From Eutypella sp. D-1 (taxonomy: Eukaryota > Ascomycota > Sordariomycetes > Xylariales > Diatrypaceae), in the NCBI GenBank assembly GCA_023313575.1, contig JAJTTP010000015.1, positions 806,001-870,000 on the forward strand: DNA of 64,000 nucleotides, written 5' to 3'. The first letter of the stretch is position 1; each line of letters starts with the position of its first letter. The notes below the pieces were generated by a model that was given only the letters and a program-made list of their open reading frames with translations, searched no databases and was not told the origin of the DNA. The translations under genes and the position numbers were made by a program. This document shows positions 1 through 11,744 of the stretch, piece by piece.

Positions 1-455
1 ATCCTGATGGGAATATTGCATAAGACTCTAGCTAAGCCTATAGGCGTCGTCGAACCTTTCGCGGGAAGTTTATAGGCTAGTACGCTTTCCAATCCTTTCA
101 TTATCGAGGTCTCAGGATACTGCACTGAGTAGACAGAAGGGTCCAGTATCAAAGCCGGCGAGTGCTAGGCCTGCCCATATTGGTAAAAGCTAGAAGCAGA
201 ATGGGGATTGTGGCAATGCACTCTTTGCCTCTCAAGTTGTCTTCTGTAGAGAGGCCTGAAGGCGATATCGTTTTGCATGGGCATATCCTCTCTTTAGTAA
301 TGGCATTCCGCGCCATCCATGAATTTCGTCCTCGCCTCCCTCAGCTTATTATTGGCCTCGCATCTGGCCTTGGCGTAGTCCTCGCCCGCCTTCTGAAAGC
401 AACTGCGTATCTTGGGGCCAGTAGCAGGGGTCTTGTAGATTGGAAAATGTATTCC

Positions 456-863
456 TCAAGTCCTTGCTTCACACAGGGACTCTACACGTAATATCCTATC
501 ATTCAGGTGATGTAGCCTTTCTATATGAGTACTTGAAACACCATTATCACTTTGGAAAATGGCTTTTTCCAAGCGCTTGAAAGTACATTGGGCTGCATCG
601 AAACTGGCAAAAGGACCATTTGGGGCAATGACCTGAGCGACGTGCTGACTATAAGCGCCTGTCCAAGGTGTTACAGACTTGACATTCAAGGGCAAAACAC
701 CGGACGCCGTTCGACGTGTCGAAAACATGGTGCACGGAAAATATAGGTATGGCATACGATATTCCTCAGGTACTGTATGGAATTCCTGAATGGAAAATGG
801 GGGTTCTCTGTGATAATCAACTGTCCATTGCTCCCATAATACCCATTCGGTCGAGATATCCAA
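456..863 (-). pseudogene. Protein-like open frame at left edge, unidentified
   Basis: An open frame of about 135 codons on the minus strand has protein-like composition (for example the segments FHTVPEEYRMPYLYFP and NVKSVTPWTGAYSQHV) but does not begin with ATG. An ATG in another frame lies upstream at 981 on the minus strand and opens about 54 codons before a stop. The 5' side of this possible gene is the repeat at 1002-1068. I cannot join the two frames with convincing splice sites and do not recognise a family. It is either a multi-exon gene I cannot resolve or a decayed copy. Confidence 0.25.
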
Positions 864-2073
864 ATACGAGAATCGAGCGATCGAGGTTCACACCTGTCCA
901 TCTTGGAGTATATAAACGGCCACCACTAGGACCTTTGGCGGGCGTAGTTCTGCCTCTAGGATCGGATAACGAAGCCGTCATCACTGGTCTTGATTTTAGA
1001 TAACAGAAGATGTAGAAGGGATGAATACTTAGATTGATCGCTGGCTAGCTAAACGAAAGACTATCTAGTTGAGTGTGATCTCATCCCCTTTTTATATCTA
1101 AAGGGTCACCACCGAAAGTGATGGATCGCCAAGACAAGGTCTAGGCGATCCAATCGCCACGTGATTTCCTTATCAGTGGGTAGGTCTATTCTGGAATGAG
1201 TGGTTTGTAACAGGTCGGTAGTATGGGTGATTCTTCTTTGTTCCGTAGATCCATCCATTACCTTCGGCAGACAATCGAAAGTCGGCCTACAGCACTCGCT
1301 GTGCCAAGCGGGCAAGACTTGGTGCCGGCATCAGCCAAACTGCCGAAACACAATAGGTGATAGAGTAATTCATGCTGATGAGGAGCGTCGACTACCATGG
1401 ACGCGTATGCGGTGTAGAGACCGATATATTTAGTACCTGGTGCAGGCCGGAGCCTTGATGCAGCAGGGACGAGACCAAGGAGGGCACTGATACGGTCTCT
1501 TTTCTTCATACAAGCAGATCTGTGAATTCTCTACAGCGCTATCTCGATATCGTTTCTGCCGTTGGATTCTTGGGAGCTGTGCAGTGTTCGACAGGCTGAC
1601 AGGAAGGTCGAACACGGTATGGAATTCTGACTCAGATGAATGATCGCATGCTGAGCGAGGTGTGATCCTACATAAATGTGGGTGTACCGGTTCAATACAG
1701 GTCAAACTCAGGGGGCCTTGCAGCCGAAAATGACAGCCTCTAACAACATGGGGCCGTTTGCGCCGGTATCGTTTCCTACTTGTGTAACGGACGCGCTTAG
1801 CAGCCAACCCGACGAGTATTCTGTTACAGCCAATCAGCCAATCTGGGTTATGGTGCCAGGCTCCCGTTTGACTGGTTGGACCTTGCCAAACACCTGGGCA
1901 TGACTTCATAGTCCTTTGTTGAGGCTGACACCAACTCGAGCAATGTTTGCCATTTGAAACGCCTATATGTAGCCTGCGGTATGGATGCTTCGACACGCAT
2001 GCCAGCTCATAAACCTATTCCTTTACCCAACTTTCCTTTAGCAGCAACTCTTACCTACTTGGGTTGCCTGACC
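864..2073. other. Intergenic, upstream of the SNF2 gene
   Basis: Apart from repeat copy A, no convincing gene is seen. Several overlapping frames of 60-190 codons exist on both strands near 1106-1996, but they have arginine/cysteine-rich shadow-type composition, no recognisable motif and no consistent splice signals. ATG codons at 1981 and 1999 are in frame with the SNF2 start at 2074. Confidence 0.5.
1002..1068 (+). repeat. Dispersed inverted repeat, copy A (67-bp core)
   Basis: This 67-base core is the reverse complement of 38953-39019 with only two mismatches by eye. Weaker similarity continues on the 1069-1137 side, including the run agtgatggatcgccaagac here against a diverged counterpart near 38883-38940. 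The two copies are about 38 kb apart and inverted. It could be the end of an old transposable element or a duplicated promoter/leader; no coding potential is visible in the core. Confidence 0.85.
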
Positions 2074-5000
2074 ATGGAGAACAACGAATGGCTTCGGAAT
2101 TTGCAACCTACTGCAGGCAGTAAGCGACCGAGCCCCGCCTCAGGTCCAGAGGAACATGAAGTCAAAAAGCTCCGTGCTCAGCCTCATGACGACGATGCAG
2201 ACCGCAACATTCTGGACGAAAACATTACAAACAATGATGGTCTAGACAGTCTGCCCCCGTCACCTCTATACGCGAACTCATCCTTCCCATCTCAAGTTCT
2301 CTATCATCGCTGCGAGGATCAACTTGGCAATGACTCGGAAAGCCATTTCGACAATTTCACTGGCGGCCAAGTCGTGAACTCATCTATTGATCCGACAGGA
2401 ACGGGACAACGGCCGCTAGCAGATACCTGCGGTCCCGTGCCATACACCAATGTGGAGCAACCAACCCTTGATTTAGGAGAGCTGCCTGACCAGCCACAGC
2501 TGGAATTATCGTTGGCCACCGAGACATGGTCTAGGAGCTTGCCATACCGTTCAATCCTTAGCGACTCATCGCCTACAGGTAGCACTCTCATACACTACGG
2601 CCCGGCTCAAAGCCGACTTTTCGATGAAACACTGCCTTTCATGGGTTTTAATAGCCAAGAGGACTTACGAGGAAACCACTCTCAAGGACATACAACCACA
2701 CCTGATGTGTGCTCCGGAATCGATGCATGCCAAAGTGAGCAGGCAGTATTTAGTGAATCCCATGCCAATGAACCACCGTCACAGACTGCGACCACGAGTG
2801 ACGTGGCCGAGTCAATGCAGGTCAACAGTGACTACTATGATACTTGTTATGGAGTTGTAAGTCACGTCTGCCGTAAGACCCATCGATGTTCTGACAAGCT
2901 GCAAGGTAACATCAATACCCACCTCTTCGTTTGCTCAGGAGATTGGAGCCCATTGTGTGCCTGTGGATCTAAAGCCATTTAGGGGTATTTTAATGCTTCG
3001 GAGTAAAATTTCCGGTGTCCATGCCGGTATATTGAACGACTCTAGGCTTACAAATGCACTCTTTCTGTTTCCCTTCAGACGAGACGCCACCCTCTTCATC
3101 TCGGAGGTCAAGGATACGAGAGGAACAAGTAAGCGTGAAGTGAGGAAACATGCCCCCGCCAAAGCAGCCCGAGAGTATAGCCTACGTATTGTTGTGTACG
3201 GTCACTGGGATGACAAAGAAATCATTGGTCGCCTTCTCTCAAACGCGGGTTTCTTTCTGAAGCATCCGTGTGTCACGGAAGTCATACCTGGAACCCGATA
3301 TGACAATCCCCATTACCTTGTTCCCCCTGGCGCCGAAATGCCGAGACTTAAGCATTTGCACCTAGACACTGCGGATGATAGTCCCACCCATACCGAGCCG
3401 GGAGATGAAATAAGCAAGAGTCACTTTCTACGGGTCTTCGATACGGCGGAAGCGGATGGCAATGATGTGATAGTGAATACATCACCAAGTCCACGGCTTC
3501 GCTCATCACTTATGAGGTACGATGCATATTTCAACTTATCGTGTATATTAACTGACCCTTCGAAATTAGACATCAGATCATAGCACTGGCTATGATGCAT
3601 GAGAAGGAGAGCGGCCATGTTGAGGAGCCGGTATTCCCATCGCTTTGGAGAAAGGAGCTCGCCAAGAATGGCGAGACGGTATAGTAAGTAACTCTGAGGA
3701 GCACTGTTAGGAGTATTGCCCGGCGCCTTACCTCAAGTTCTAGTTATCGCCATATAGTCACGAGGCAACTTGAGTCCAGGCCTAGCCCAGCTATGGGGGG
3801 GATACTCGCCGACGTATGTTACTCCCGCATCTACGGCCGATTGGGATACTGATGATATTTATCAAGGATACGGGCCTTGGAAAAACCCTGAGCATGTTGG
3901 CGCTGGTCTGCTCCTCTTTGGATCTTGATTCCGTGGCAATAGATCAATATCAGAGAACAAAGCACCGGGGAACGCTTATTGTTGCCCCGTTGTCTAGTTA
4001 GTTTGACCCCAGTTGATACTTGCAGGTCGCTGACGGGAAGGAAAGCCATATACGGCTGGATAGACCAGGCCTTAGAGTAAGTACTGTTTAACGTATCATG
4101 TGACGGAACATGAGGACTCACGACTTGTTGGCATTTAGACACATCCACGAGGGGCAAATACGAATCATGAAATATCGCGGCCCTGATCGAGGGAGCCTTC
4201 CTAACCAGTTCCAGGACACTGACGTTGTCGTCACCACCTATGAGACGCTCCTCTCCGAGTGGGAAGCCCCAGAAGAGACACGTCCTCTTTTCTGCTGGAA
4301 TTGGCTTCGAGTTATTTTGGATGAAGGTAGGTAAAACTTATGTATATTGGGCCTTTACCCACACGACTGATCTTCTGTAGCTCACCACATTCATAACCGT
4401 TCAAACAAGGCTTTTCAGTCCGTCTGTGATCTCACGTCCCGCTATAGATGGTGCTTGACAGGAACACCGATCCACAACTCGCTCGACGACTATGGCGCCT
4501 TGCTCAGCTTTCTTCGGATTTTCCCCTTTGTGCAAAAGTCTAACTTCGTGTCTTGGGTTGTTAAACCCGTGAAGAACAAGGAAAAGCTGGGCATCGAACG
4601 CTTGCAAGAACTTATTCGAGCAACCAGTCTTCGAAGGATGAAGTGGAAAACTGTGAAGCTTCCCCCGCGTTCTGAAAGGATACATGAAGTTCATCTCCAC
4701 CAAGATGACCAGATGTTGTATGACCACTACAAGAAACGCTGCACAGCGGAGGTTATATGTCAAGACAAGCGGCTAGAAGAGAGCTCATCGCCCAAAGACG
4801 TGGGAGGGAATATTTTATCCCTCATACAAAATCTGCGACTCATCTGCAACCATGGAAAGCAGCTTATATATAGAGAGATAAAAGGCAAAGGAGACAAGAA
4901 CTGCGTTTCTCCCATAGGCGTCGGAACGCAACGAATTTACTCTAGCAGGTGCTCCGCCTGCGAGGGCGAAATTTACAGAAGCATCTCTGGGGTACAGGAC

Positions 5001-5893
5001 GAAGATTCCACATGCTTCAATTGCAGGACTTCGGAGGAAATCCCATCAAACATGACTATGCTAACTGGCCGATCAACCACCACTGAAAAGTTTGGTTCGG
5101 TCGACACCTCCTATCGACCATCCGCTAAAGTACTGGCCTTGTTAGAGAATCTAGAACAGGATCGAGCAGCAGCAAGGGGTAACCGGAGGCCAAGAAAAAG
5201 GTATGTCCCAACGCACTCGCTGCCGTAGAAGATGGCGTGGCTGATAAATCGCAGTGTAGTGTTCAGCTACTGGCTCAAAATGCTTGATTTGATTGCACAG
5301 GCATTTCATCAGGAACGTATTGGTTTCCAACGTATTGATGGGCATACCAGCCCGGAAGGAAGGCGAAAAGCCATGCGAGAATTCAAAGATGATCCCAACT
5401 GCACAGTGATGCTAGCTAGTATCGGTAGTGCCACAGAAGGGTACGGACTTCCATCTATGATGGTTTGATCAAGTTTGCTTCAACTATTAACTATACCTTT
5501 GTCTAGAGTCAATCTCACGGTCGCCAGCACGGTGCATCTGCTGGAGCCTCAATGGAACCCGATGGTAGAGGCGCAAGCCGTTGATCGAGTTCATCGCATA
5601 GGGCAGACGCAAGAAGTCACGGTCATTCGATATATCGTTCCCAATTCGGTAGAAACAGTAAGTCTCTTGGTCTGCTGCCTGAATCCCCAACAAGGAATAC
5701 TGATGACAGTTTTTAGTATGTCCAGTCGGTGCAGCAGGAAAAGTTGCAGATTATTAATCAAGCAATAGACATGAATGGCATGGCACAGGCCGTTTTAAAT
5801 TCCGACAGGTGGGAGGTAAGGTCTTGTCGTGATGACTGTTTAACGGCTCCTTCCCTGACTGAGTCGCAGGCATTGAAAAGGCTACTGGCGTAG
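2074..5893 (+). CDS. SNF2-family ATPase/helicase, Rad5/HLTF-like (12 exons)
   Basis: Predicted nuclear DNA-dependent ATPase of the SNF2 superfamily. Exons that close in phase: 2074-2856, 2939-3516, 3570-3683, 3744-3813, 3867-3996, 4046-4076, 4139-4326, 4381-5200, 5255-5440, 5507-5657, 5717-5815, 5870-5893, giving about 1057 aa. The N-terminal 260 residues are low-complexity. A conserved pre-helicase block follows (LRIVVYG, then NPHYLVPPG). The Walker A segment is GGILAD-DTGLGKT near residues 510-522, DEAHH near 630, then LTGTPIHN, and the helicase-C motifs DGHTSPEGRR, LLEPQWNP and QAVDRVHRIGQT. Between the two lobes is only a C-x2-C...C-x2-C cluster (RCSAC, CFNC), not a full C3HC4 RING. The start at 2074 (accATGG) is preferred; in-frame ATGs at 1981 and 1999 are alternatives. 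Introns are 49-82 nt. Family membership is certain; the precise orthologue (Rad5, Rad16, HLTF-type) is not. Confidence 0.92.
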
Positions 5894-6282
5894 CCACACA
5901 GGCGGTAGAACGCGCGATTTGTTTGGATTGAAAGGATGTTTTGTAACATGGTGTCGGAGGTGTCTTGATCGTGGAATTTTCGTTGTGTGCTTCATTTCTT
6001 CAAGCACAAAACTAAAACTCCACAGCTTTCTTTACTTCTTCCTGGAAAAACTGGAATCACAGCTTTCAAGCATAATTAACAGTGATTTCATCGGACTTTT
6101 GAGCAGAGTTGGAAAAAGAATTAGACAATTTCTGGGCAACGTTTCCATTCCTAGTAGTTCACGATGTTAACATAGACTTGGATAATTACAGAGTTCAGGC
6201 AGACCAGTCGGCCCCTCTCATTGTAGGAGACAGAAGCATTAGGGGAATCACGTCTTGAAGCGGACAGCAAGCTGATTTCGAT
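5894..6282. other. Intergenic between convergent genes
   Basis: The SNF2 gene and the methyltransferase gene converge here. I see only AT-rich 3' flanking sequence and no gene. Confidence 0.6.
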
Positions 6283-7485
6283 TTAAGCCCACACTTCGTC
6301 TGCAATATCCTTCACAAGCTTCAACTTCTTCCACATCAAGTCCATAGTCATGCCTTTACCGCCGGCTAGGCTGCTACTACTGAAACCGCATTGGGGACTC
6401 ACAGCCAGGCAGTCCAGAGCCTCTTCCCGGCTGACTTTCTGTGCGATGGCAATGACCCTAGAAGCAGCTGCGATCTGTTCCTTGGCGGCTAACTTGTCCT
6501 CTAGCTCGGCTGTCTTGGTAGAGACAAGGCCTAACACGACATTCTTACCCTTTGGAAGGAACCTTAGCGGTTCAAACCCACCATCACGCTCTGCGTTGTC
6601 GAATTCCAGGTAGTACGTCTGATAGTCGGTCTCGTGGAAGAGCTTGTACGCTATCTTCTCGTACGAGCCCGAAACCCAATGAGTAGAACCGGACATGTTA
6701 CCGCGACAGAGGTGCATGCCGACGTGTAGATCCGCCGGCTTGTCCGCAAGGAGCTGCTTGTGTGCGTATAGGTACAGGTCTAGCAGCGCACCTGTGTCTG
6801 TGCCGTCTTTATGGCAGCCATTAAGGAATAGGGACGAGCAGAAATATGTCAGGTGCGGATCGTCGACCTGGATATTTCGGAGCCCGGCGTCGTATAGCGT
6901 CCGTATCTCCGCCGCGTAGCACTTGGCCAAGTCATGAAAATACTCTTTATCCGAACTATAGCCCGAGCCCGACGTCCAGGCCGTGCCGGGCTTGAGCTGT
7001 ATGTGTTGGTAGTTTGGGGACGGAATCGTGAATTTGGCTTCGCTTCGCTGCGCCTCCGGGAGGCTATCGCGTAGCAGAAGCCACTCGTCGAGATAGGGCG
7101 ACTTCTTGTACTCAATTTTTCCCGTGCATACCACGGCCGCTCGGGTCTTGGCACCCATCTTCGCAAGCCCGGTGGTAGTCGGGAAGTCTGTTCTGAAGGC
7201 ATCTGGGATTGGAAGGTTCGGCTTCGCTTCGAACCCTGCCAGCTTCTCGAAAAAGCCGCCGTAGTATATGTGCCGGGCGTATTCCCCGTCTGTGATGGGT
7301 CTGACTCCCCTGTCCAGCTGAGACTGGACGACTTCTCGGATAGCGCTGGCCTCTGCATCCTTGACTGGCTGCGGCACTTCAAGCGAGTACATCTGCGAGG
7401 GAGAAGACAGGCTGGATCGAGCGTCCAGAAGGCTCTGAGGCCGCAACAGCGAACCAATGTGGTCGGCTCTGAAAGGCGGCGCCAT
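6283..7485 (-). CDS. Cobalamin-independent methionine synthase C-domain-like protein
   Basis: Single-exon gene of 400 aa related to the zinc-binding catalytic domain of MetE (UROD/MetE-like, Meth_synt_2), of the kind often found as stand-alone proteins in fungi and bacteria (YxjG-like). The N-terminus carries FRADHIGSLLRP, typical of this family. Expected zinc ligands are visible: His and Cys in VGMHLCRGN, Glu in YYLEFD, and Cys in VSPQCGFSS near the C-terminus. IQVDDPHL is the substrate-site segment. It lacks the N-terminal MetE half, so it is unlikely to be the main methionine synthase; a thiol methyl-transfer role is an inference. The ATG sits in CCATGG-like context, with no intron needed. 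Confidence 0.9.
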   Translation of the reverse strand: MAPPFRADHIGSLLRPQSLLDARSSLSSPSQMYSLEVPQPVKDAEASAIREVVQSQLDRGVRPITDGEYARHIYYGGFFEKLAGFEAKPNLPIPDAFRTDFPTTTGLAKMGAKTRAAVVCTGKIEYKKSPYLDEWLLLRDSLPEAQRSEAKFTIPSPNYQHIQLKPGTAWTSGSGYSSDKEYFHDLAKCYAAEIRTLYDAGLRNIQVDDPHLTYFCSSLFLNGCHKDGTDTGALLDLYLYAHKQLLADKPADLHVGMHLCRGNMSGSTHWVSGSYEKIAYKLFHETDYQTYYLEFDNAERDGGFEPLRFLPKGKNVVLGLVSTKTAELEDKLAAKEQIAAASRVIAIAQKVSREEALDCLAVSPQCGFSSSSLAGGKGMTMDLMWKKLKLVKDIADEVWA

Positions 7486-8691
7486 GTTGACTTTATCTCA
7501 TAGATGTTCCTAAGGATACCGTTGCGTCTTTCCTGATATATCTATATATATTGTCAACGTTCGAGAGGGGAACGGTGGAAGAGGGGAAGGCTTCGGGACT
7601 TTGTTTGGAGTCCGTACCATTGGTGGAGAGGGTAGACCCATGTTATAGCCATGCTTTTCTGGGCATTTCCCGGGACCACCGGTTACATGTAGCGTATCCT
7701 ATATAGCGACCAAGTTAGTGAAAAAAGAGATCAGTGATTTCGGGAGGTCAACTATGCGCATGACGTATCGGAATTGGGGTCTAGACTGGCCACCCCTGAA
7801 GGACGCGCAAGGAAAGCTGATATATCGGACTGGGTTGCGAAGAGGTGCACACGGCTTATCTAAGGCCCGTGATTCGCTATTGTCACATTTTCACATCAAC
7901 TAGGCGGTACGGACTAGGTATATAGGCTGGATAAGATGGGCTGGATAGAATGGATGGATAGATCTATCCTACTTAGCCTATCTCATATCGCTCGTACGGC
8001 TTATCTTATACTGCTGGTAGGGACAACATTGACCTGCCACTATAAGGACGTTACTAACCGGTTTCAATTGGGTTATTTACAACTTAGAAAAACGGCATCA
8101 TGTACTCACTCAAATTCATTGTTATTTAACCTGTATCCGATAGGAAACTAAAAGCTTAAAAGTACGAGTGAACCATGACTTTACCAGTTAGAAAACATAG
8201 TCTTTGCGGTTCGGATCACTCTATCTTGCACCTGCAGTAATGTAGCACGGTAGATTCCCCCTATTCCCCCCAATGAAAGTCTCCTCGTAATTTAGTACCC
8301 TCCGCCAAGCGTCTTAATAGATCACGGGCATTTTTGTGAAAAGGTGGAGCAGATGTGTGAGCAATTACTAGAAATGGCGGGGAATGCGTTGAGACCCATG
8401 GATGTGTCGTGCAGTCGTGGGGCTGGGAACCATTGTGTAGGATGACTCGGGTTTGGCGATGTGTAGTAACCAAGGACTGCTACCTATAGTCAAGGGTATA
8501 CGAGATTATTCCTATGGCAAGTTGGCCTAGTGTAAGCCCTTGATGGTAATTTCGGATGTAGTCTTCGATAGAAATCATGAATAAATTGATCTAGAAAACG
8601 AACAAGACATTATGTATCTGGGATGGGGGTTTGGGGATGGGTCCATGACCAAACAAGGAAAAACAAAAACCCTATACCTTATGATGCCGGC
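7486..8691. other. Intergenic
   Basis: Holds the upstream region of the methyltransferase gene (TATATATAT-like stretch near 7540-7550) and the 3' side of the GTPase gene. Short frames at 7718-8151 and 8261-8473 show no protein-like features. Confidence 0.5.
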
Positions 8692-9568
8692 TCAAGCCGT
8701 AGAGGCTTTCCGCCCGTCCAATCTCTTATGAAGCCACGGTCTAGCCCAACTTCTCCACCTTGCGCGCCGCTTCACTGGTATGTGAATAACGTCGCCATCG
8801 TCATCTTCGTCATCGGCAACGGCAAGCCTCTCCTCTTCCCCCTTGCGCTGTCGCATGAGCCACCTGAGCTTCAGGACGTCCTTGCCCAGCTGAGGGAAAA
8901 CTCTGTCAACGTTCTCACCCCGTTTGGCCGATGTCTCGAGGAACGAACATCGGATTCTGAAGCTCGCAGCGAGCCTGTGGCCCTCAGCCCAAGACACCTG
9001 CCGCCCCTCTTCGCAATCGGACTTGTTACCAACGAGTGTGAGCCCGTACTCTCGGGCCCCTAGTGCATCTCGGATGACGTCGACGACCGGTCCCATAAGG
9101 TCAAAGGACTCTCGGGCCGTAACGTCGTACACCAGAATGGCTGCTTCCGTGATACCGATCGCCTGCCGAAGATACGGCTCGTCCGATAGATGCTCGGAAC
9201 GAAGCTCAAGGGCGTCTATGAAGTAAACGTCCTCCTCGACCTGGATTATGCGCCTGCAGCCACGCTCATATTCGGGACTTGGATATTCGTCTTCTCCTAG
9301 AGGCGTATCCTCGGCGAACTGGGTGTCCATAGTCACTGTGAGTAAAGGGGACAGATAAGTGACGTGGTGGGGGTTGTTTATTCACCCTTGTCAGAATTGA
9401 GGTCTTCCCGCATCCGCTGGCGCCTATGACTAGGAACCGAAACTCCCCCGCTGGATTCCTCGTGTCTATGGCCATATACTTTTCGCCATCGGCCTTGCTA
9501 GGCCTCCACGCCAGGAGGGCCCTAAGATACTGAGCCTCCTCGTCAGTCCAGACCATTGAGCCGCCCAT
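8692..9568 (-). CDS. Atypical Ras-like small GTPase
   Basis: Two exons on the minus strand, 9568-9386 and 9318-8692, joined across a 67-nt intron (GTGAAT donor, ACCCAG acceptor, phase 0), giving 269 aa. The P-loop GASGCGKTS is near residue 50; the G4 motif NKSD and the G5 motif ETSAK are intact. The switch II region that normally reads DTAG is FIDALE, a divergence seen in some fungal Ras-like proteins. The tail is acidic (DDEDDDGD) then strongly basic (KRRARWRSWARPWLHKR) and ends KASTA, so there is no CaaX box and classical prenylation is not expected. A nearer acceptor (CTCACAG) would lead straight into a stop codon, which decides the splice site. Signalling role unknown. Confidence 0.85.
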
Positions 9569-11744
9569 GGTAGAGTTTCTTTCGAGGCACGACTACTTCG
9601 GAAGAAATGGACTTTGGCAGAACAACGTTCACCGCATAAAGGACGCGGGGTGCTCCCCATCTAAAAAGCGGTAGAATCTCAGCTCTACCATTACGGCTCA
9701 TGGCTATATTGGCGCGGGACAGGGAGGTGACAAGAGGAACGCGGGCGCATTACACAACCGCACATGCGCCAGGACGCCTGAAACGTTTGACGGCATAATA
9801 GACTCGATTCTGCCGATTAGACCACAACCCCGAAGACCTGCAATGCCGGTGAGACGGACACTTGCCAGCTCACGCAGAGTTTACCATCGGAACATTGGGT
9901 CCCCTCGCAAGCGAAAGGAGGTGGGAGGGGATCTTGTGTTACCGCTGATTCCTTGATAGGGAATACCCAGAATCAAGGAATTGGGTATCATGCCTACTTG
10001 AGCCGGACAACTGCAGTTCTCATCTCCTTTCAAAAGCAAAGGGAATGAACCAAAGGGCGGTCGCGCTGCTCCTAGTGCCACGTCCCGGAGTTGCACGATA
10101 TATATGACAGAACGGAGCCACACACATCACGATCGGGAATTTGGTCATCTGGATTTGGGTTGAGGCTGGTCATCTGTCCAGGTAACTAGCTGGCTCGGCT
10201 TTGTACTCGGAAATAGTGTATGGGGAGTGCGTAGGACGCTTTAGAAAAAGCAATACAGGCCTATACAAGAACGTTACTATATAAGATATGAAGCGATAGC
10301 CTCTCCCCTGCAAATGAGCGCTAACATCGCGACAGCGCTGGATTGATATCAATAGCTGGCTTTATATAACCACTTATACCAGCCACTAAATCAAAATAGG
10401 CAGGATGAGAGTTAATAATAGCTTCAGGTCATAAATGGATATAGTCGTACAGAGACCCAATATTCTGCTCAATGAGGCACTGGAAATGATAGCAGCACCA
10501 AACTATCAGTTATGTATTACCTATCACAGACTATACCCGCAATGGAGATAGAGACCGGCCATTATTTAGTTAGGCATGTCTTGGTTGTGAAGCCTCATTG
10601 CCGAATCGGGTGGTGCATGCAGGCAGGTGACTACTTGGTGAATAGCCAACAAACTTCAGCTCTCAGTATTATTGGCCGCAGCGGTGCTGCGGTGTCGAAA
10701 GCAGAAGCGCCTGTTGGTGGGTGACTCCGGGGCGAAGGGGAAGAGACATGTAAAAAAAAGAATCCTACTTATGGACATTTCCATCGGAGGCCCCTCAATG
10801 CGGGACGATGTCAAGGCCCCATTATCTCATACCCATTTGCTCGACGGAAGGATTTTAGACCACGCTTTAGTGGGGATTTCTAGCGCCTTTCTGCCTGTGT
10901 ATTTGGTAACTGGTGATGACTACTCTAGGAACCCGGTCGCGGCCCTGCCTCTATATATTAGTACTTGAATTTCTGGAGTGTGTGTAGAGCAAAGATTAGG
11001 AGCATCGGGGCACAAGGGAAAAATTGCCAACCCTGTCGGCTCTAGCCCGAAAGTTGATCGTTCCCAACCTACTGTCGCAAGTTCCTCAGCTCGGCTGCTC
11101 GCCAAGAGGCAGCTGGGCAGGGGGTTGTAGCCAGCCCGCCGCCGTTGGGGGCCTATTTTTGGTCGTGGGTTATTGCTGTGTTCTCTAGAGAGTCGCGGCA
11201 GCAACTTGTTTCTTTTCCTCTGACTCACTCTTCTCTCGTTAAACTTGTGAATGTATGTATGTGCGACCGTATCTCATACGTAATTAGGTGATATCGGGGC
11301 TTCTGTTTCTCGTGATATCACACATCGGAATCAACGACGCAACGTCATACGTCGAGGGACTCACAGTGGTCTGACTTAATTCTCCGTCACGGTTCCGTAA
11401 GAACAAGATCTTGCACGATTTCGTCCGAAAAGCAAATCTCGGAATAAAAGGAACGCGGAGGGGGAGGACGACTTCATATCTGCGCCGCTGTCAAACCTCT
11501 TGCGCCCACCCCCTCTTATTGCAACCCGACATCCAGAGAAGCGCTAGCGGATGCGAATCTCGGTGTCGCAACACGATGGACCCGATCTAACGAATCATCG
11601 GTCACTTGAGATTCCGCCAGACGAGAGTTACGTTCGAATCAGCGCCTCCCTCACCCTCCAAAGGGATTGAGTTTAAGCAACCCTCGGTCCGAGGCGCCTC
11701 CCTTCCTTATCTCTTGAGTGCGACATGATGCGACGGTGACGGCG
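9569..11744. other. Intergenic with small inverted repeats
   Basis: No gene supported. Small inverted repeats are visible: attccttgat/atcaaggaat at about 9950-9982, and gtgatatc/gatatcac at about 11288-11321. Frames near 10512-11228 overlap one another on both strands and look like chance. The last 300 bases hold the DUF3433 gene promoter and leader, without a clear TATA box. Confidence 0.5.

Noticed and set aside
1430..1996. 188-codon minus-strand frame
   Set aside because: Composition (many Arg, Cys, Ser, Pro) is that of non-coding sequence and no motif is seen.
3997..4045. Apparent stop and frameshift in the SNF2 gene after VAPLS
   Set aside because: A 49-nt intron with a CTGAC branch site and AAAG acceptor restores a continuous frame reading APLSTIYGW, so the gene is not broken.
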